Assembly: GCF_000513895.2 (NCBI RefSeq)
Contig: NZ_CP165783.1
Span: 930,001 to 994,000, forward strand
DNA: 64,000 nt
Direction of reading: 5' to 3'
From: Ensifer sp. WSM1721
GTDB lineage: Bacteria; Pseudomonadota; Alphaproteobacteria; Rhizobiales; Rhizobiaceae
Shown here piece by piece: positions 46,661 through 55,627 of this stretch. The translations under genes and the position numbers were made by a program. Under the pieces are notes generated by a model that made no database searches, had not been told where the DNA came from, and saw only the letters and a program-made list of their open reading frames with translations. The stretch's first letter is position 1; the number at the start of each line of letters is the position of its first letter.

Positions 46661-48175
46661 TCACTTCGCCCAGCGGATGGCGGCGAGGCCGTAGTTCACC
46701 TCGAGCGGGTCGACCTGAACGCCCGTGATCCGCTTGCTCGAGACGATCGCCAGTTCGGACCAGGTGACGGGAATGCTCGGCAGCTCCTGCTGCAGGATCT
46801 CCACGGCCCGGCGCTGCAACGGGGCGCGCTCGGTCGGGTTGGTGGTCACGGCAAGCTTGGCAACCAGGCCTTGGATTTCCTGATTGTCCCAGCCCATCGC
46901 GCCCCAATCGCTGCCGCCAGGACCGTAGTCTTGCAGCAGCGTACCAACGGGGTCCGGCACGATCGAATAGAGGCGTGAGACGAGCCCGATCTCCAATGTG
47001 CCGTCACCATGCCGGGCCGGGATTTCGGAGCTGTTGCCGACCGAGACCTTGATCTCGATGCCGACCTCTCGCAATTGAGCCTGGAGGGCGGTTGCAATCG
47101 GCGGAAGCTCCGGCCAGCTGGAATAAGTGAGCAGAGTAACGCTGAAGCGCTTGCCGTCCTGTTCCAAGATGCCGTCACTACCGGGCGTCCATCCCGCCTC
47201 TGTCAGCAATTCCTTGGCGCGTGCGACGTCACGGCCGAGCGGTTGGAGATCCGACGCGTACCAGCCCTTGAGGGCCGGCGGGAAAATTTGCGTTGCCGCG
47301 AGTTCGGGATTGCGCAGGATGACTTTCGTGATGCCTACCCGGTCAATTGCATGGCTCAACGCCTGCCGCTCTTCGACATCGTCGAAAAAGACGGACGCAG
47401 CATTCACTTTCAAAATGCGCGTACGCGGAATGGTGGCGATTTTGACGTCGAGCCGCGGATTCTCCTTCAGCCGGTCCACTGACACCGGCAGCATTGAAAA
47501 GACCAGATCGGCCTCGCCGCTTTCTGCCATCAAGGCGCGCGTCTCTCCCTGCCCAACGGCGAGGTAGCTGACTTCAGCGATGCTTGGCTTGCCACCCCAC
47601 CAGGTCCCGGAATCCTTGAGTTCCAGCTTTGCGGGCGGCGTCAGGCTCGCCACCTTGTAGGGGCCGGAACCGACAATCTGTTTCACCTTGCCCGAAGCGT
47701 CAAAGGAGGAGGGAGCCAGAATGATGGTGCTGAAGTGGACGAGATAGGCCGGCAGGGCCGAGAAGGGCTTTTCCAACCTGAGGACCACATCACGACCTTC
47801 GCTGACGATGTCGGCAATGGGTACCTGTGAGAGCACGCCGACACCGGAAAGCGCCCGTTTGAGGCTGGCTGCTGCGGCTTGCGCAGTGACGGGCGTGCCG
47901 TCATGGAAGCGGGCCTCATCGCGCAGCGTAAAGCGCCATGTCAAAGCGTCGTCGCTCACGCTCCATCGTTCTGCAAGCGCCGGAATGAGCTTGCCTTCCG
48001 GATCGGCCGTCACCAGCGTTTCGGCCACCTGCAATCGGCTGAAGACATAGCCGGTCTGGGCCGGATCGATGCCGGTTACCTCCCATGGGCCCGCAACCTT
48101 CAGAACCTGAGCATGCGCCGAATTATTCGTAACGGCGAGACCTAGTGCGAACGTGATGAACAGCGCGCGTAGCAT
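46661..48175 (-). CDS. Periplasmic binding protein, family 5 (nickel/metallophore or peptide type)
   Basis: The 504-aa product is read from the ATG at 48175 (GGAG 12 nt upstream; a TTG at 48193 is possible). Residues 1-23 are a signal peptide ending SAHAQ. The SBP_bac_5 fold is evident in LIPALAERWSVSDDALTWRF, ARFHDGTPVTAQAAAASLKR and SHAIDRVGITKVIL. Family 5 includes NikA and CntA, which bind Ni- or Zn-metallophores, as well as DppA. The upstream region carries two boxes similar to rhizobial Zur sites (48263, 48291), which favours a zinc-linked ligand. That assignment is an inference; no ligand residues can be named. Confidence 0.87.
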   Translation of the reverse strand: MLRALFITFALGLAVTNNSAHAQVLKVAGPWEVTGIDPAQTGYVFSRLQVAETLVTADPEGKLIPALAERWSVSDDALTWRFTLRDEARFHDGTPVTAQAAAASLKRALSGVGVLSQVPIADIVSEGRDVVLRLEKPFSALPAYLVHFSTIILAPSSFDASGKVKQIVGSGPYKVASLTPPAKLELKDSGTWWGGKPSIAEVSYLAVGQGETRALMAESGEADLVFSMLPVSVDRLKENPRLDVKIATIPRTRILKVNAASVFFDDVEERQALSHAIDRVGITKVILRNPELAATQIFPPALKGWYASDLQPLGRDVARAKELLTEAGWTPGSDGILEQDGKRFSVTLLTYSSWPELPPIATALQAQLREVGIEIKVSVGNSSEIPARHGDGTLEIGLVSRLYSIVPDPVGTLLQDYGPGGSDWGAMGWDNQEIQGLVAKLAVTTNPTERAPLQRRAVEILQQELPSIPVTWSELAIVSSKRITGVQVDPLEVNYGLAAIRWAK

Positions 48176-48262
48176 GCGAATTCTGAGCTCCAATTGATGG
48201 TTGTTGCGGTGGCGAAGCCAAAGGGCACGGAGAGCCCTGGGCGAGATGATTACCCTCCATAT

Positions 48263-48305
48263 GTTACGTTATTACATTCGTCAAACGAAAGTTACGTAAT
48301 AACAT
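48263..48305. promoter_or_regulatory. Tandem Zur-like operator boxes
   Basis: GTTACGTTATTACAT (48263-48277) and GTTACGTAATAACAT (48291-48305) are direct repeats with 2 mismatches, starts 28 bp apart. Each matches the Zur-type palindrome GTTATGTTATAACAT (as I recall it for rhizobia and Agrobacterium) at 13 of 15 positions. They lie 88-130 bp upstream of the binding-protein start codon. Confidence 0.5.
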
Positions 48306-48608
48306 CTCGCTGCAACGTCGATGAACTCCGCTCCGCGGGTCGACAGGAGGGGATCAAGCGGTGGTTCTGAAGCCTGGTCCGGCCCCGACGGATTGATGCA
48401 TCGCGCAGTCGAAGCGATCAGAGCTATCTTTGAAGAAATGAAGCGAAACAGGCTGGCTCAGGGACGGGCGCGGTGGACCCGCTTACGATTATTGCTCCGG
48501 GGAACCCGTGAGGCGTAAAGCACGGCGGAATCCCTCGGTACGCCAAGCCGTAGAGGCTCGAGCTTCGCGACGGTTGCCATCGAGGCGAGGTCTCCTCCGA
48601 TGCAAGGG
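48306..48608. other. Intergenic region, 303 bp
   Basis: Lies between the Zur-like boxes and the stop of the BON-domain gene. A short open frame (48321-48518) is present but has no ribosome binding site or recognisable sequence. No repeat or RNA gene seen. Confidence 0.4.
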
Positions 48609-49103
48609 TTAGACGTCTTCGTCCGGAATGCGTGCATCCACGCCAACGGCCCGCAATCTGTTGCGCACGTGCCGAACTCCCTTGAAAGACAAGACGGCCA
48701 GCTCGATTTTGCGAGCGATGTCGATCGTCTCGACGGCGCCTGCGAGAACGATCGTGCTCCCGTGAGCGCGGACATCGATGTTGTTCGTATCGACGCCTTC
48801 CATTGTCTCGAGAAACTCAGTGACACGAACCTCAAGATCGTCGTCGTCGCTCTGCCGGGCCGACTCCTGCTGCGATGAAAGCTGGCTTTCGTTGGTTGCC
48901 TCTTCCATCCCTTCGACGTCGAAGCCGGGGTTTCGCTCCCGGTCGAAGTTGGCAGCGGGTTCACCATAGGCCCGGTTCTTCGGGCTGTTCGAGGTGGAGC
49001 CGGGCTTGTCCGAATACGGCCAGCCCTCTCTGATGTTCCGCTCTTCAAAATCTCGGTAGTCTTCCTCACGCGGCAGGGAGGTGTTCTGCTTCTTCGAAGG
49101 CAT
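48609..49103 (-). CDS. BON-domain protein
   Basis: The 164-aa protein starts at the ATG at 49103 behind AAGGAGGATCGAG. The first ~90 residues are hydrophilic, low-complexity and unusually rich in Asn, Glu, Ser and Gln. The C-terminal ~70 residues form one BON domain: LEVRVTEFLETMEGVDTNNI followed by STIVLAGAVETIDIARK and GVRHVRNRLRAV. BON domains bind membranes or phospholipids and are common in osmotic or envelope stress proteins. No signal peptide is present. A near-consensus general-stress promoter lies upstream. Confidence 0.85.
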   Translation of the reverse strand: MPSKKQNTSLPREEDYRDFEERNIREGWPYSDKPGSTSNSPKNRAYGEPAANFDRERNPGFDVEGMEEATNESQLSSQQESARQSDDDDLEVRVTEFLETMEGVDTNNIDVRAHGSTIVLAGAVETIDIARKIELAVLSFKGVRHVRNRLRAVGVDARIPDEDV

Positions 49104-49128
49104 CTCGATCCTCCTTGTTTATATCCCC

Positions 49129-49153
49129 AACTCGCAGGCAGGAGTTTTGTTCG
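49129..49153 (-). promoter_or_regulatory. Near-consensus EcfG/RpoE2-type promoter of the BON gene
   Basis: On the minus strand CGAAC (49153-49149), 18 nt, then TT (49130-49129); one mismatch to GGAAC-N18-TT. It lies 26 bp before the BON start codon. Confidence 0.4.
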
Positions 49154-49219
49154 CAGAACATCTCTGCGCGTCGGCACTATGACTTTACGTTTGGCCGTGT
49201 ACCGATGTCGACGCGCGGT

Positions 49220-50224
49220 TTAGACGGGGACCGCCACAACCGCACAGCAGTCGCCCGGCTTGATCAGCCCGGGATAGTGGCGGGCCGTCAGAAGACCCTT
49301 CATTTTGGAACGCACCTCGACAGGTTTTACGCCGGTCCGTCCGACGGGATAAATTCGTGCCAGCACCGTACCCCGCTCCACCGCCTCGCCGAGATCCACC
49401 AGGAACTCGATGAGCCCTCCATCCTCCGCGAAGGCGAAGCAATCGCCGCTCGGCATGTCCAGCCATGTGGTGGCTTCCGTCTCGATTTCGCCCTTGATGA
49501 TCCCGGCATGCCTCAACACGTTCGCCACCCCGCGTTTTGCGATCGCGGCAGTTCGAGCCGTCGCCGAGCCACCGCCTCCGAGCTCCGTCGTGACGAAGAT
49601 CTTGCCCATCTCCTCGGCCGCAGTGTCGAACATTCCGACCGCATCGATCTCCAGCATCTTCATCGAATAGGGGGCGCCGAAGGCTTTGACGAATTCGAAG
49701 GCTTTCGCCTCCTGCGCCTTGTCGGGAAGGATATGCGCCGCACAGAAGGGCAGAAAGTCGAGCGTCTTGCCGCCTGAATGGAAGTCGAGCACGATGTCTG
49801 CCAGCGGCAGCAGGACGCGCTGGAAATAGTCGGCGATCTTCTGGGTCACCGTGCCGTCCGGGCGGCCCGGAAAGCTGCGGTTCAGATTGCCCTTGTCGAT
49901 CGGAGAGGTCCGCGTCTCAGCCTGGAACGCCGGATAATTCATCGCCGGCACGATGATCACCCTGCCCCGGACCTCGGCAGGGTCGAGCGTCCGCGCCAGG
50001 TCGAAGAGCGCGATCGGCCCCTCATATTCGTCGCCGTGGTTGCCGCCGGTGAGGAGGGCTGTCGGGCTCTCCCCGTTCTTGACGACTGTGATCGGTATCA
50101 TCACGGAGCCCCAGGCGGAATCGTCCCGGCTATAAGGCAGGCGCAGGAAACCGTGCTGGACACCCTCGGCCTCGAAATCCACCATGGCGCTGATCGGCGA
50201 CGGCCGCAAATGCTGCTCGCTCAT
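49220..50224 (-). CDS. doeB: N-alpha-acetyl-L-2,4-diaminobutyrate deacetylase DoeB (EutE)
   Basis: The 334-aa protein belongs to the succinylglutamate desuccinylase/aspartoacylase zinc hydrolases: LLTGGNHGDEYEGPIAL supplies a His and Glu ligand and ADIVLDFHSGGKT a second His; the C-terminal beta domain has GRTGVKPVEVRSKMKGLL. In ectoine degradation it removes acetate from N-alpha-acetyl-diaminobutyrate made by DoeA, giving L-2,4-diaminobutyrate. It starts 3 bp after the doeA stop and is the last gene of the ehu-eut operon. S. meliloti calls it eutE. Confidence 0.92.
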   Translation of the reverse strand: MSEQHLRPSPISAMVDFEAEGVQHGFLRLPYSRDDSAWGSVMIPITVVKNGESPTALLTGGNHGDEYEGPIALFDLARTLDPAEVRGRVIIVPAMNYPAFQAETRTSPIDKGNLNRSFPGRPDGTVTQKIADYFQRVLLPLADIVLDFHSGGKTLDFLPFCAAHILPDKAQEAKAFEFVKAFGAPYSMKMLEIDAVGMFDTAAEEMGKIFVTTELGGGGSATARTAAIAKRGVANVLRHAGIIKGEIETEATTWLDMPSGDCFAFAEDGGLIEFLVDLGEAVERGTVLARIYPVGRTGVKPVEVRSKMKGLLTARHYPGLIKPGDCCAVVAVPV

Positions 50225-50227
50225 GGC

Positions 50228-51409
50228 TCAATCCTTGACCATCAGCTTGCGCGGCACGGAGGCGAGGCATTCGACACCGGTCTCGGTAATCAGAATGCTC
50301 TCGGTTGTCTCGAAGCCCATGTCTTCGAGCCAGAGCCCCGTCATGAAATGGAAGGTCATGCCCGGCTTCAGTTCCGTCCTGTCGCCGGGACGCAGGCTCA
50401 TGGTGCGCTCGCCCCAATCCGGCGGGTAGGAAAGACCGATCGGATAGCCGGTGCGGTTGTCCTTGACGATGCCGTATTTCTTGAGCACGCCGAAGAAGGC
50501 GTTGGCGATGTTCTCACAAGTATTGCCTGGCTTGGCAACCGCGAGCCCAGCCTCCATGCCCTCGAGCGTCGCCTTCTCGGCGTCGAGGAAAGCCTGGGTA
50601 GGCTTGCCGAGGAAGACGGTGCGCGAAAGCGGCACGTGATAGCGATTATAGCAGCCGGCGATCTCGAAGAAGGTGCCCTCGCCCCGCTTCATTGGCCGGT
50701 CGTCCCAGGTGAGGTGCGGCGCGGAGGCTTCGACGCCCGAGGGCAGCAAGGGCACGATCGCCGGATAGTCGCCGCCGATGCCGTCCACGCCGCGTGTGCC
50801 CGCGTCATAGATTTCGGCGACCAGATCGCATTTGCGCATCCCGACCTCGATCTTGTCGAAGATGCGCTGATGCATCGCTTCGACGATCCGCGCGGCATTG
50901 CGCATGTACTTGACTTCCGTCTCGCTCTTGACGGCGCGCTGCCAATTGACGAGCGCCGTCGCGTCGATGAACCGCGGATTCGGAAGATGCTTCTGCAGCG
51001 AGGCGAAGGCTGCCGCCGAGAACCAGTAATTGTCCATCTCGACGCCGATCCGGAGCGAACCCCAGCCACGGTCGGCAAGGATGCCCGAGAGATAGTCCAT
51101 CGGGTGACGCTCGGTCGACTGCACGTAGTGATCGGGATAGCCGATAATGTTCTCATGGCTGAGATAGGCAGTCAGCTTGGCGCCGTTGGCATCCTGGCCG
51201 CGGCCGAACCAGATCGGCTCACCCGCGGGCGGCACAATCACCGCCTGGTGCACATAGAAGGACCAGCCGTCATAGCCGGTGAGCCAGGCCATGTTGGAGG
51301 GGTCGCTCACGATCAGGAGCTCGATGCCTTTGGCTTCCATCGCCTGTCGCGTCTTCTTCAGCCGCGCTTCATATTCCCCAAGGGAGAATTTGAGGTTGGG
51401 TTGGGTCAT
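50228..51409 (-). CDS. doeA: Ectoine hydrolase DoeA (EutD)
   Basis: The 393-aa protein starts at the ATG at 51409 behind GAGGGAAG; upstream frame is not conserved. It is an M24-type pita-bread protein: N-terminal domain with ELLIVSDPSNMAWLTGYDGW, and the C-terminal domain with FFEIAGCYNRYHVPLSRTVFLG and GYPIGLSYPPDWGERTMSL. DoeA opens the ectoine ring to N-alpha-acetyl-L-2,4-diaminobutyrate, which also serves as inducer of EnuR. It stands 34 bp after eutC. Confidence 0.92.
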   Translation of the reverse strand: MTQPNLKFSLGEYEARLKKTRQAMEAKGIELLIVSDPSNMAWLTGYDGWSFYVHQAVIVPPAGEPIWFGRGQDANGAKLTAYLSHENIIGYPDHYVQSTERHPMDYLSGILADRGWGSLRIGVEMDNYWFSAAAFASLQKHLPNPRFIDATALVNWQRAVKSETEVKYMRNAARIVEAMHQRIFDKIEVGMRKCDLVAEIYDAGTRGVDGIGGDYPAIVPLLPSGVEASAPHLTWDDRPMKRGEGTFFEIAGCYNRYHVPLSRTVFLGKPTQAFLDAEKATLEGMEAGLAVAKPGNTCENIANAFFGVLKKYGIVKDNRTGYPIGLSYPPDWGERTMSLRPGDRTELKPGMTFHFMTGLWLEDMGFETTESILITETGVECLASVPRKLMVKD

Positions 51410-51443
51410 GTTTCTTCCCTCGTTTTTTCCGGCCGCGCCGGCT

Positions 51444-52433
51444 TCAACTCTCGAAAGTGGTTCCGGCCTTTGCGGCGGCTGCCCGCGCGAAGGCGAGCGT
51501 GGCAATGGCGGTGTCTTGGATGCCGGTGCCCGTCAGGTCGGCAATGCTGATCTCGTCCGCGCGCGTCCGCCCAGCCTTCAGCCCGGCGATCACCTGGCCG
51601 AGCTCCGCAAACTCGGCATCCGGCGCGACGAGGCCGGCGGCAATCGCGTGATGCAACTCGCCGAGACGGCGAGTCTGCTTGAGGCTGTCGGCGACGTAAG
51701 TGCCCCGGGCAATCACCTGCGGGTCGACCTCGTTCTTGTGTTCGGCATCCGACCCCATGGCGGTGACGTGCTGGCCCGGCTGCAGCCAATCGGCCTCAAG
51801 GATCGGCTTCTCGGACGGCGTGGTGGTGACGATGATATCGGCGCCCGCCACGGCCGCCTTCGGATCAGATGCCGCTTTGACCGGGAAACCGAGCGTTTCG
51901 GCAAGCTTACCTGCTGTCGCTTCGGCCTTTGCCGCATCGCGCGCCCAGAGCCGTGCCTCGCGAATCGGGCGGACGAGCGTGAGAGCTTCGAGCTGGAGCC
52001 TCGCCTGCATGCCGGCGCCGAAGACGGCGGCGACAGAAGCGTCTTTCCGCGACAGATGCTTGGCCGCGACCGCACCGGCCGCCGCCGTGCGCACGTCGGT
52101 TAGATAGCCGTTGTCGAGCAGCAGCGCCTGCACCAGTCCGGTCCGGCTCGACAGAAGCACCATCATGCCGTTCGTGCTCGGCAGGCCGATCTTCGGATTG
52201 TCGAAAAAGCCTGGGCTGATCTTGATCGCGAAGCCGTCGAGCCCCGGCACATAGGCGGTCTTCACGTCCACCTCGCCGCGATGCTCGGAGATATCCAGCC
52301 TCAGGATCGGCGGCATGGCCACCGCCTTGGTGGCGAGCGCACGGAAGGCATCCTCGACGCAGGCGACCGCCTCACGATCGAGCGGCACGATCCGGCGCAG
52401 CTCCGCCTCGGTCAGAATCGTCATCCGTGTCAT
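51444..52433 (-). CDS. eutC: Ectoine-utilisation protein EutC (ornithine cyclodeaminase/mu-crystallin family)
   Basis: The 329-aa protein overlaps the eutB stop by ATGA. A Rossmann motif VAAVFGAGMQARLQLEAL, preceded by LTDVRTAAAGAVAAKHL and followed by ITAMGSD-like residues (VTAMGSDAEHKNEVD), places it in the ornithine cyclodeaminase family. With EutA and EutB it is thought to convert 5-hydroxyectoine to ectoine by removing the hydroxyl group. Its own step is not firmly proven in the literature I know. Confidence 0.9.
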   Translation of the reverse strand: MTRMTILTEAELRRIVPLDREAVACVEDAFRALATKAVAMPPILRLDISEHRGEVDVKTAYVPGLDGFAIKISPGFFDNPKIGLPSTNGMMVLLSSRTGLVQALLLDNGYLTDVRTAAAGAVAAKHLSRKDASVAAVFGAGMQARLQLEALTLVRPIREARLWARDAAKAEATAGKLAETLGFPVKAASDPKAAVAGADIIVTTTPSEKPILEADWLQPGQHVTAMGSDAEHKNEVDPQVIARGTYVADSLKQTRRLGELHHAIAAGLVAPDAEFAELGQVIAGLKAGRTRADEISIADLTGTGIQDTAIATLAFARAAAAKAGTTFES

Positions 52434-53434
52434 GCCGCCTCCTCGGGAAACGGGTCCGTTTCGCCATTCATCACACGCAGATGCAGGTCCATGTCGATAT
52501 TGCGGCCAGAGAGAATGACCGCGATCGGGCCCTCGATGTCCTTGATCTTGCCGGCGAGAAGCGCAGCAATGCCGACGGCGCCCGCTCCCTCCACGACCTC
52601 ACGCTCTTCAGCGTAGGCGTGGCGCATGCCGGCGGCGATTTCCGCCTCCGTCAGGAGGATGATGTCGTCGAGGAGCTCCCGGCACATGCGGAAGGTCACG
52701 CGATTGTCGAGCCCGATGCCGCCGCCGAGCGAATCCGCAAGGCTCGGCTGTTCCTCGACGAGCACCGGCTGTCCGGCGGCAAGACTCGCCTTCATCGCCG
52801 CGCCGCGCTCCATCGTCAGCCCGATTACCCGCGTGGCCGGCCTGCGCGCCTTGACGGCTGCCGCCACTCCAGCCGCGAGCCCGCCGCCTGAAACCGGCAC
52901 AAGCACCATGGCGACGTCCGGCATCTGCGCGACGATCTCAACTCCGAGCGTCCCCTGCCCCGCGACGATCGCCGGATGGTCGAAGGGCGGCACCATCACG
53001 AGGCCTCTTGACGCAACAAGCCGTTCGACCTCGTCCTGCGCTTCGTCCTGGGACCTGCCGATAATCCGCACATGGGCGCCAAGGCGCCTGATCTCGGAGA
53101 CCTTGTTCACCGGCACGAGCTGCGACATGCAGATCGTCGCGACCGAGCCTTCCGCCTTTGCCGCATGGGCAAGTGCCCTGCCATGATTGCCGGTCGAGGC
53201 CGCGATCACACCGAGCGCCCGCTCGCCGGCCGAGAGCGAAAGCACCGCATTGGTCGCACCACGCAGCTTGAAACTGCCGGTCGTCTGATGGTGCTCGAGT
53301 TTGAGGCCGACCGGCACGCCGCAAAGCTCGGTGAGCGACGCCGACACAACGAGCGGTGTCGTCAGCACGCGGCCGGAGATGCGCCGTGCCGCCACCTCGA
53401 TGTCGTCTATAGTCACCGGAAGAGAAGCATTCAT
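52430..53434 (-). CDS. eutB: Hydroxyectoine-utilisation dehydratase EutB (threonine dehydratase-like)
   Basis: The 334-aa PLP enzyme starts at the ATG at 53434, overlapping the eutA stop by 4 bp. PLP-binding Lys56 lies in TTGSFKLRGATNAVL; ASTGNHGRALAHAA and VPVSGGGLAAGVAAAV supply the ring and phosphate contacts. Fold type II threonine dehydratase relatives eliminate water from hydroxy-amino acids. In this operon it is expected to dehydrate a 5-hydroxyectoine derivative. Confidence 0.92.
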   Translation of the reverse strand: MNASLPVTIDDIEVAARRISGRVLTTPLVVSASLTELCGVPVGLKLEHHQTTGSFKLRGATNAVLSLSAGERALGVIAASTGNHGRALAHAAKAEGSVATICMSQLVPVNKVSEIRRLGAHVRIIGRSQDEAQDEVERLVASRGLVMVPPFDHPAIVAGQGTLGVEIVAQMPDVAMVLVPVSGGGLAAGVAAAVKARRPATRVIGLTMERGAAMKASLAAGQPVLVEEQPSLADSLGGGIGLDNRVTFRMCRELLDDIILLTEAEIAAGMRHAYAEEREVVEGAGAVGIAALLAGKIKDIEGPIAVILSGRNIDMDLHLRVMNGETDPFPEEAA

Positions 53435-54216
53435 GGCCAATCCCTCTCGAGCGGCAGCGCCATCAGTTGTCCGAGTTCCGGCCGCGCCGACTTGTCGCCG
53501 CAGAGGCGCAGGCAAGCCCAGGCTGTAGCGTAATTGCTGCTGACCACGGGCTTGCCGATCGCCGCTTCGATTTCCGCGATCACGCCGGCCGCCCGCACGG
53601 CCGTGCAGGAGATGAAGAGCGCGTCCGAATCCGGCGCCGCCGCTTCCTTTGCGAACGCCACGATTTCCTCAGGCGCAATCCGCGCCATCTTCCGATCGTC
53701 GGTGAGCCCGAGACAGGTAAACCTATCGATGGTGAAGCCGAGCTCGGCGAAATAGTCCGCCATGGGCCGACTGGTCTCGATCGTATAGGGGGTGAGCACC
53801 GAAATGCGCCTCGCGTCCAACCTTCTCAAGCCTTCGGCCGCGGCTGCCGTCGGGGTCACAACGGCGGCCTCGGGTTTCGCCGCCTTGATCGCTGCCGCCA
53901 CCTCCTTGTCGCCGATTACGACGGAGGCCGAGGTACAGGAGTACATCACGACATCGAGAGCTTCGTCCGGCAGGATCAAGCCCGCCGCCGCGGTCAGCGA
54001 AGGCTGCATCGCCTGGAGATTCTCCGGCGTCACCGGATTGGCATAGGGGATGCGCGCGACATAGACACCGATCGAGGCGGACGCCACCATGCGCTGGAAG
54101 TCCACCTCGGTCGTATGGTCGGTTGCAAGGATGACGAGCCCGATACGCTTTTTCATCGGCCGGTCGTCGAGGCGCGGTGTGCGCTCCGCGAGCGAAAGGG
54201 CGACAGGTTGTTCCAT
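53431..54216 (-). CDS. eutA: Ectoine-utilisation protein EutA (Asp/Glu racemase-like)
   Basis: The 261-aa protein starts on the ATG at 54216, one base overlapping the ehuD stop; MKKRIGLVI at 54156 is an alternative start. It resembles maleate isomerase/arylmalonate decarboxylase proteins, with the paired catalytic cysteines in DVVMYSCTSASVVIG and DALFISCTAVRAAGVI. It acts with EutB and EutC on 5-hydroxyectoine. Translational coupling to ehuD ties uptake and catabolism. Confidence 0.9.
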   Translation of the reverse strand: MEQPVALSLAERTPRLDDRPMKKRIGLVILATDHTTEVDFQRMVASASIGVYVARIPYANPVTPENLQAMQPSLTAAAGLILPDEALDVVMYSCTSASVVIGDKEVAAAIKAAKPEAAVVTPTAAAAEGLRRLDARRISVLTPYTIETSRPMADYFAELGFTIDRFTCLGLTDDRKMARIAPEEIVAFAKEAAAPDSDALFISCTAVRAAGVIAEIEAAIGKPVVSSNYATAWACLRLCGDKSARPELGQLMALPLERDWP

Positions 54217-54878
54217 CAGCGTTCGTCCACCCGTGCGTAGCGCTCTTCCAGCCAGCGCAGGAAGAAGACCGAAATGAGGCTCATGATCAGGAAGAACACG
54301 CCGACCAGCGTCATCGGCTCGATGTAGCGATAGTTGCTGTTGGCGATGCTCTTTGCCTGATTCATGAGTTCGAGCACCGTGATTGCCGAAAGCAGCGGCG
54401 TCTCCTTGAACATCGCGATCAGGTAATTGGCGAGCGCCGGGATCATCGGCGGGATTGCCTGCGGCAGGACGACGTGGATCCAGGTCTGCCGTGCCGTGAG
54501 GTTCGTGGCCTTGGCCGCCTCCCACTGGCCGCGCGGAACGTTCTCGATGCCCGCGCGGTAGACTTCGGCGGCATAGGTGCCGTAGTGGATGCCGAGGCCG
54601 ATGACACCGGCGAGCAGCGCCGGCAGACGGATGCCGATGTCCGGCAGAACGTAGAAGATGAAATAGAGCTGCACCAGCAAGGGCGTGCCGCGGATGAACT
54701 CCACCGCAAAGCTCGTGGCACGCGCGATCGGCGCCGGCGCTGTCATTCGCAGGATGGCAAAGACGAGGCCTATCGCCGCGGCAACGGCGGCGCCGAGGAT
54801 GGTCGCGAGGATGGTGATCTGCAGCCCCTCGATGAGGGTCGGCATGATCTGACGGACGAATTCCCAATCCCATTCCAT
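54216..54878 (-). CDS. ehuD: Ectoine/hydroxyectoine ABC transporter permease EhuD
   Basis: The 220-aa polar-amino-acid-type permease starts at the ATG at 54878 (GAGGG 7 nt upstream). It has the HisM-like N-terminal amphipathic segment LIEGLQITILATILGAAVAA, a FIRGTPLLVQLYFIFYVLP motif and the EAA loop QWEAAKATNLTARQTW. It forms the channel together with EhuC, encoded 2 bp upstream. Confidence 0.93.
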   Translation of the reverse strand: MEWDWEFVRQIMPTLIEGLQITILATILGAAVAAAIGLVFAILRMTAPAPIARATSFAVEFIRGTPLLVQLYFIFYVLPDIGIRLPALLAGVIGLGIHYGTYAAEVYRAGIENVPRGQWEAAKATNLTARQTWIHVVLPQAIPPMIPALANYLIAMFKETPLLSAITVLELMNQAKSIANSNYRYIEPMTLVGVFFLIMSLISVFFLRWLEERYARVDER

Positions 54879-54880
54879 GG

Positions 54881-55570
54881 TCAAGCCCTCACGCCATCGA
54901 GGCCACGGCTGACGCGCCGCTCCAGCCAGCGCATGCCGAGCGAGATGAGCCAGGCCATGATGAAATAGAGCACCAGGATGGTGGCGAACGGGATCAGCGT
55001 GTTGCCCGTCTGCGCCCTGACCACCTGGGCCTGGAACGTCATGTCGGTGAGCGAGATCAGGGAGACGACGGCGGTTCCTTTGAGGAGCTCGATCGCATTG
55101 TTGCCGAAGGTCGGCAGCATCAGCGGCAGCGCCTGCGGCAGGATGATGTGGCGCATCGCCTGATAGCGCGAAAGATTGAGCGCGATGCAGGCTTCGCGCT
55201 GCTCGCGGCCGATCGCCTTCACGGCACCACGCACCACTTCAGCGCCATAGGCGCCGACATTGAGCCCCAGCGCGAGCACGCCGGCCTGTAGCGGCGTCAG
55301 GGTGATCCCGGCAAAAGGCAGGACGAAATAGGCCCAGAAGAGCTGGACGAAGATCGAGGTGCCACGGAAGAACTCGATATAGGTCGTGGCAAGCGCTCGC
55401 ACCGCCATGAAGCGGCTGACGCGCCCGAGCCCCGCCGCAAAAGCGACGACGACAGCGAGCGCCGAGCCCATCAGGGTGAGTTGGACCGTTACCCACGCGC
55501 CGTCAAGGATCAATCCGATATAGCCGGACCAGTCGATCATCGTTTCGTTGTTCCGTTCAGAATTTTCCAT
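54881..55570 (-). CDS. ehuC: Ectoine/hydroxyectoine ABC transporter permease EhuC
   Basis: The 229-aa permease is read from the ATG at 55570 behind GGGAGG; MIDWSG at 55540 is an alternative. It carries LDGAWVTVQLTLMGSALAVV, FFRGTSIFVQLFWAYFVLP and EAA loop EQREACIALNLSRYQAM. It is the paralogous partner of EhuD. A 57-bp gap separates it from ehuB. Confidence 0.93.
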   Translation of the reverse strand: MENSERNNETMIDWSGYIGLILDGAWVTVQLTLMGSALAVVVAFAAGLGRVSRFMAVRALATTYIEFFRGTSIFVQLFWAYFVLPFAGITLTPLQAGVLALGLNVGAYGAEVVRGAVKAIGREQREACIALNLSRYQAMRHIILPQALPLMLPTFGNNAIELLKGTAVVSLISLTDMTFQAQVVRAQTGNTLIPFATILVLYFIMAWLISLGMRWLERRVSRGLDGVRA

Positions 55571-55627
55571 GCCGCCTCCCGCCCGCATTGATGGCGAGTG
55601 GAAGGCGGCGGGAGCCCCAGCCCGGGC

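Noticed and set aside
48321..48518. Possible small gene of 65 codons
   Set aside because: No ribosome binding site, no family, Arg-rich composition typical of chance frames.
49778..51550. 590-codon plus-strand frame
   Set aside because: Antisense to doeA and doeB; codon-bias artefact.
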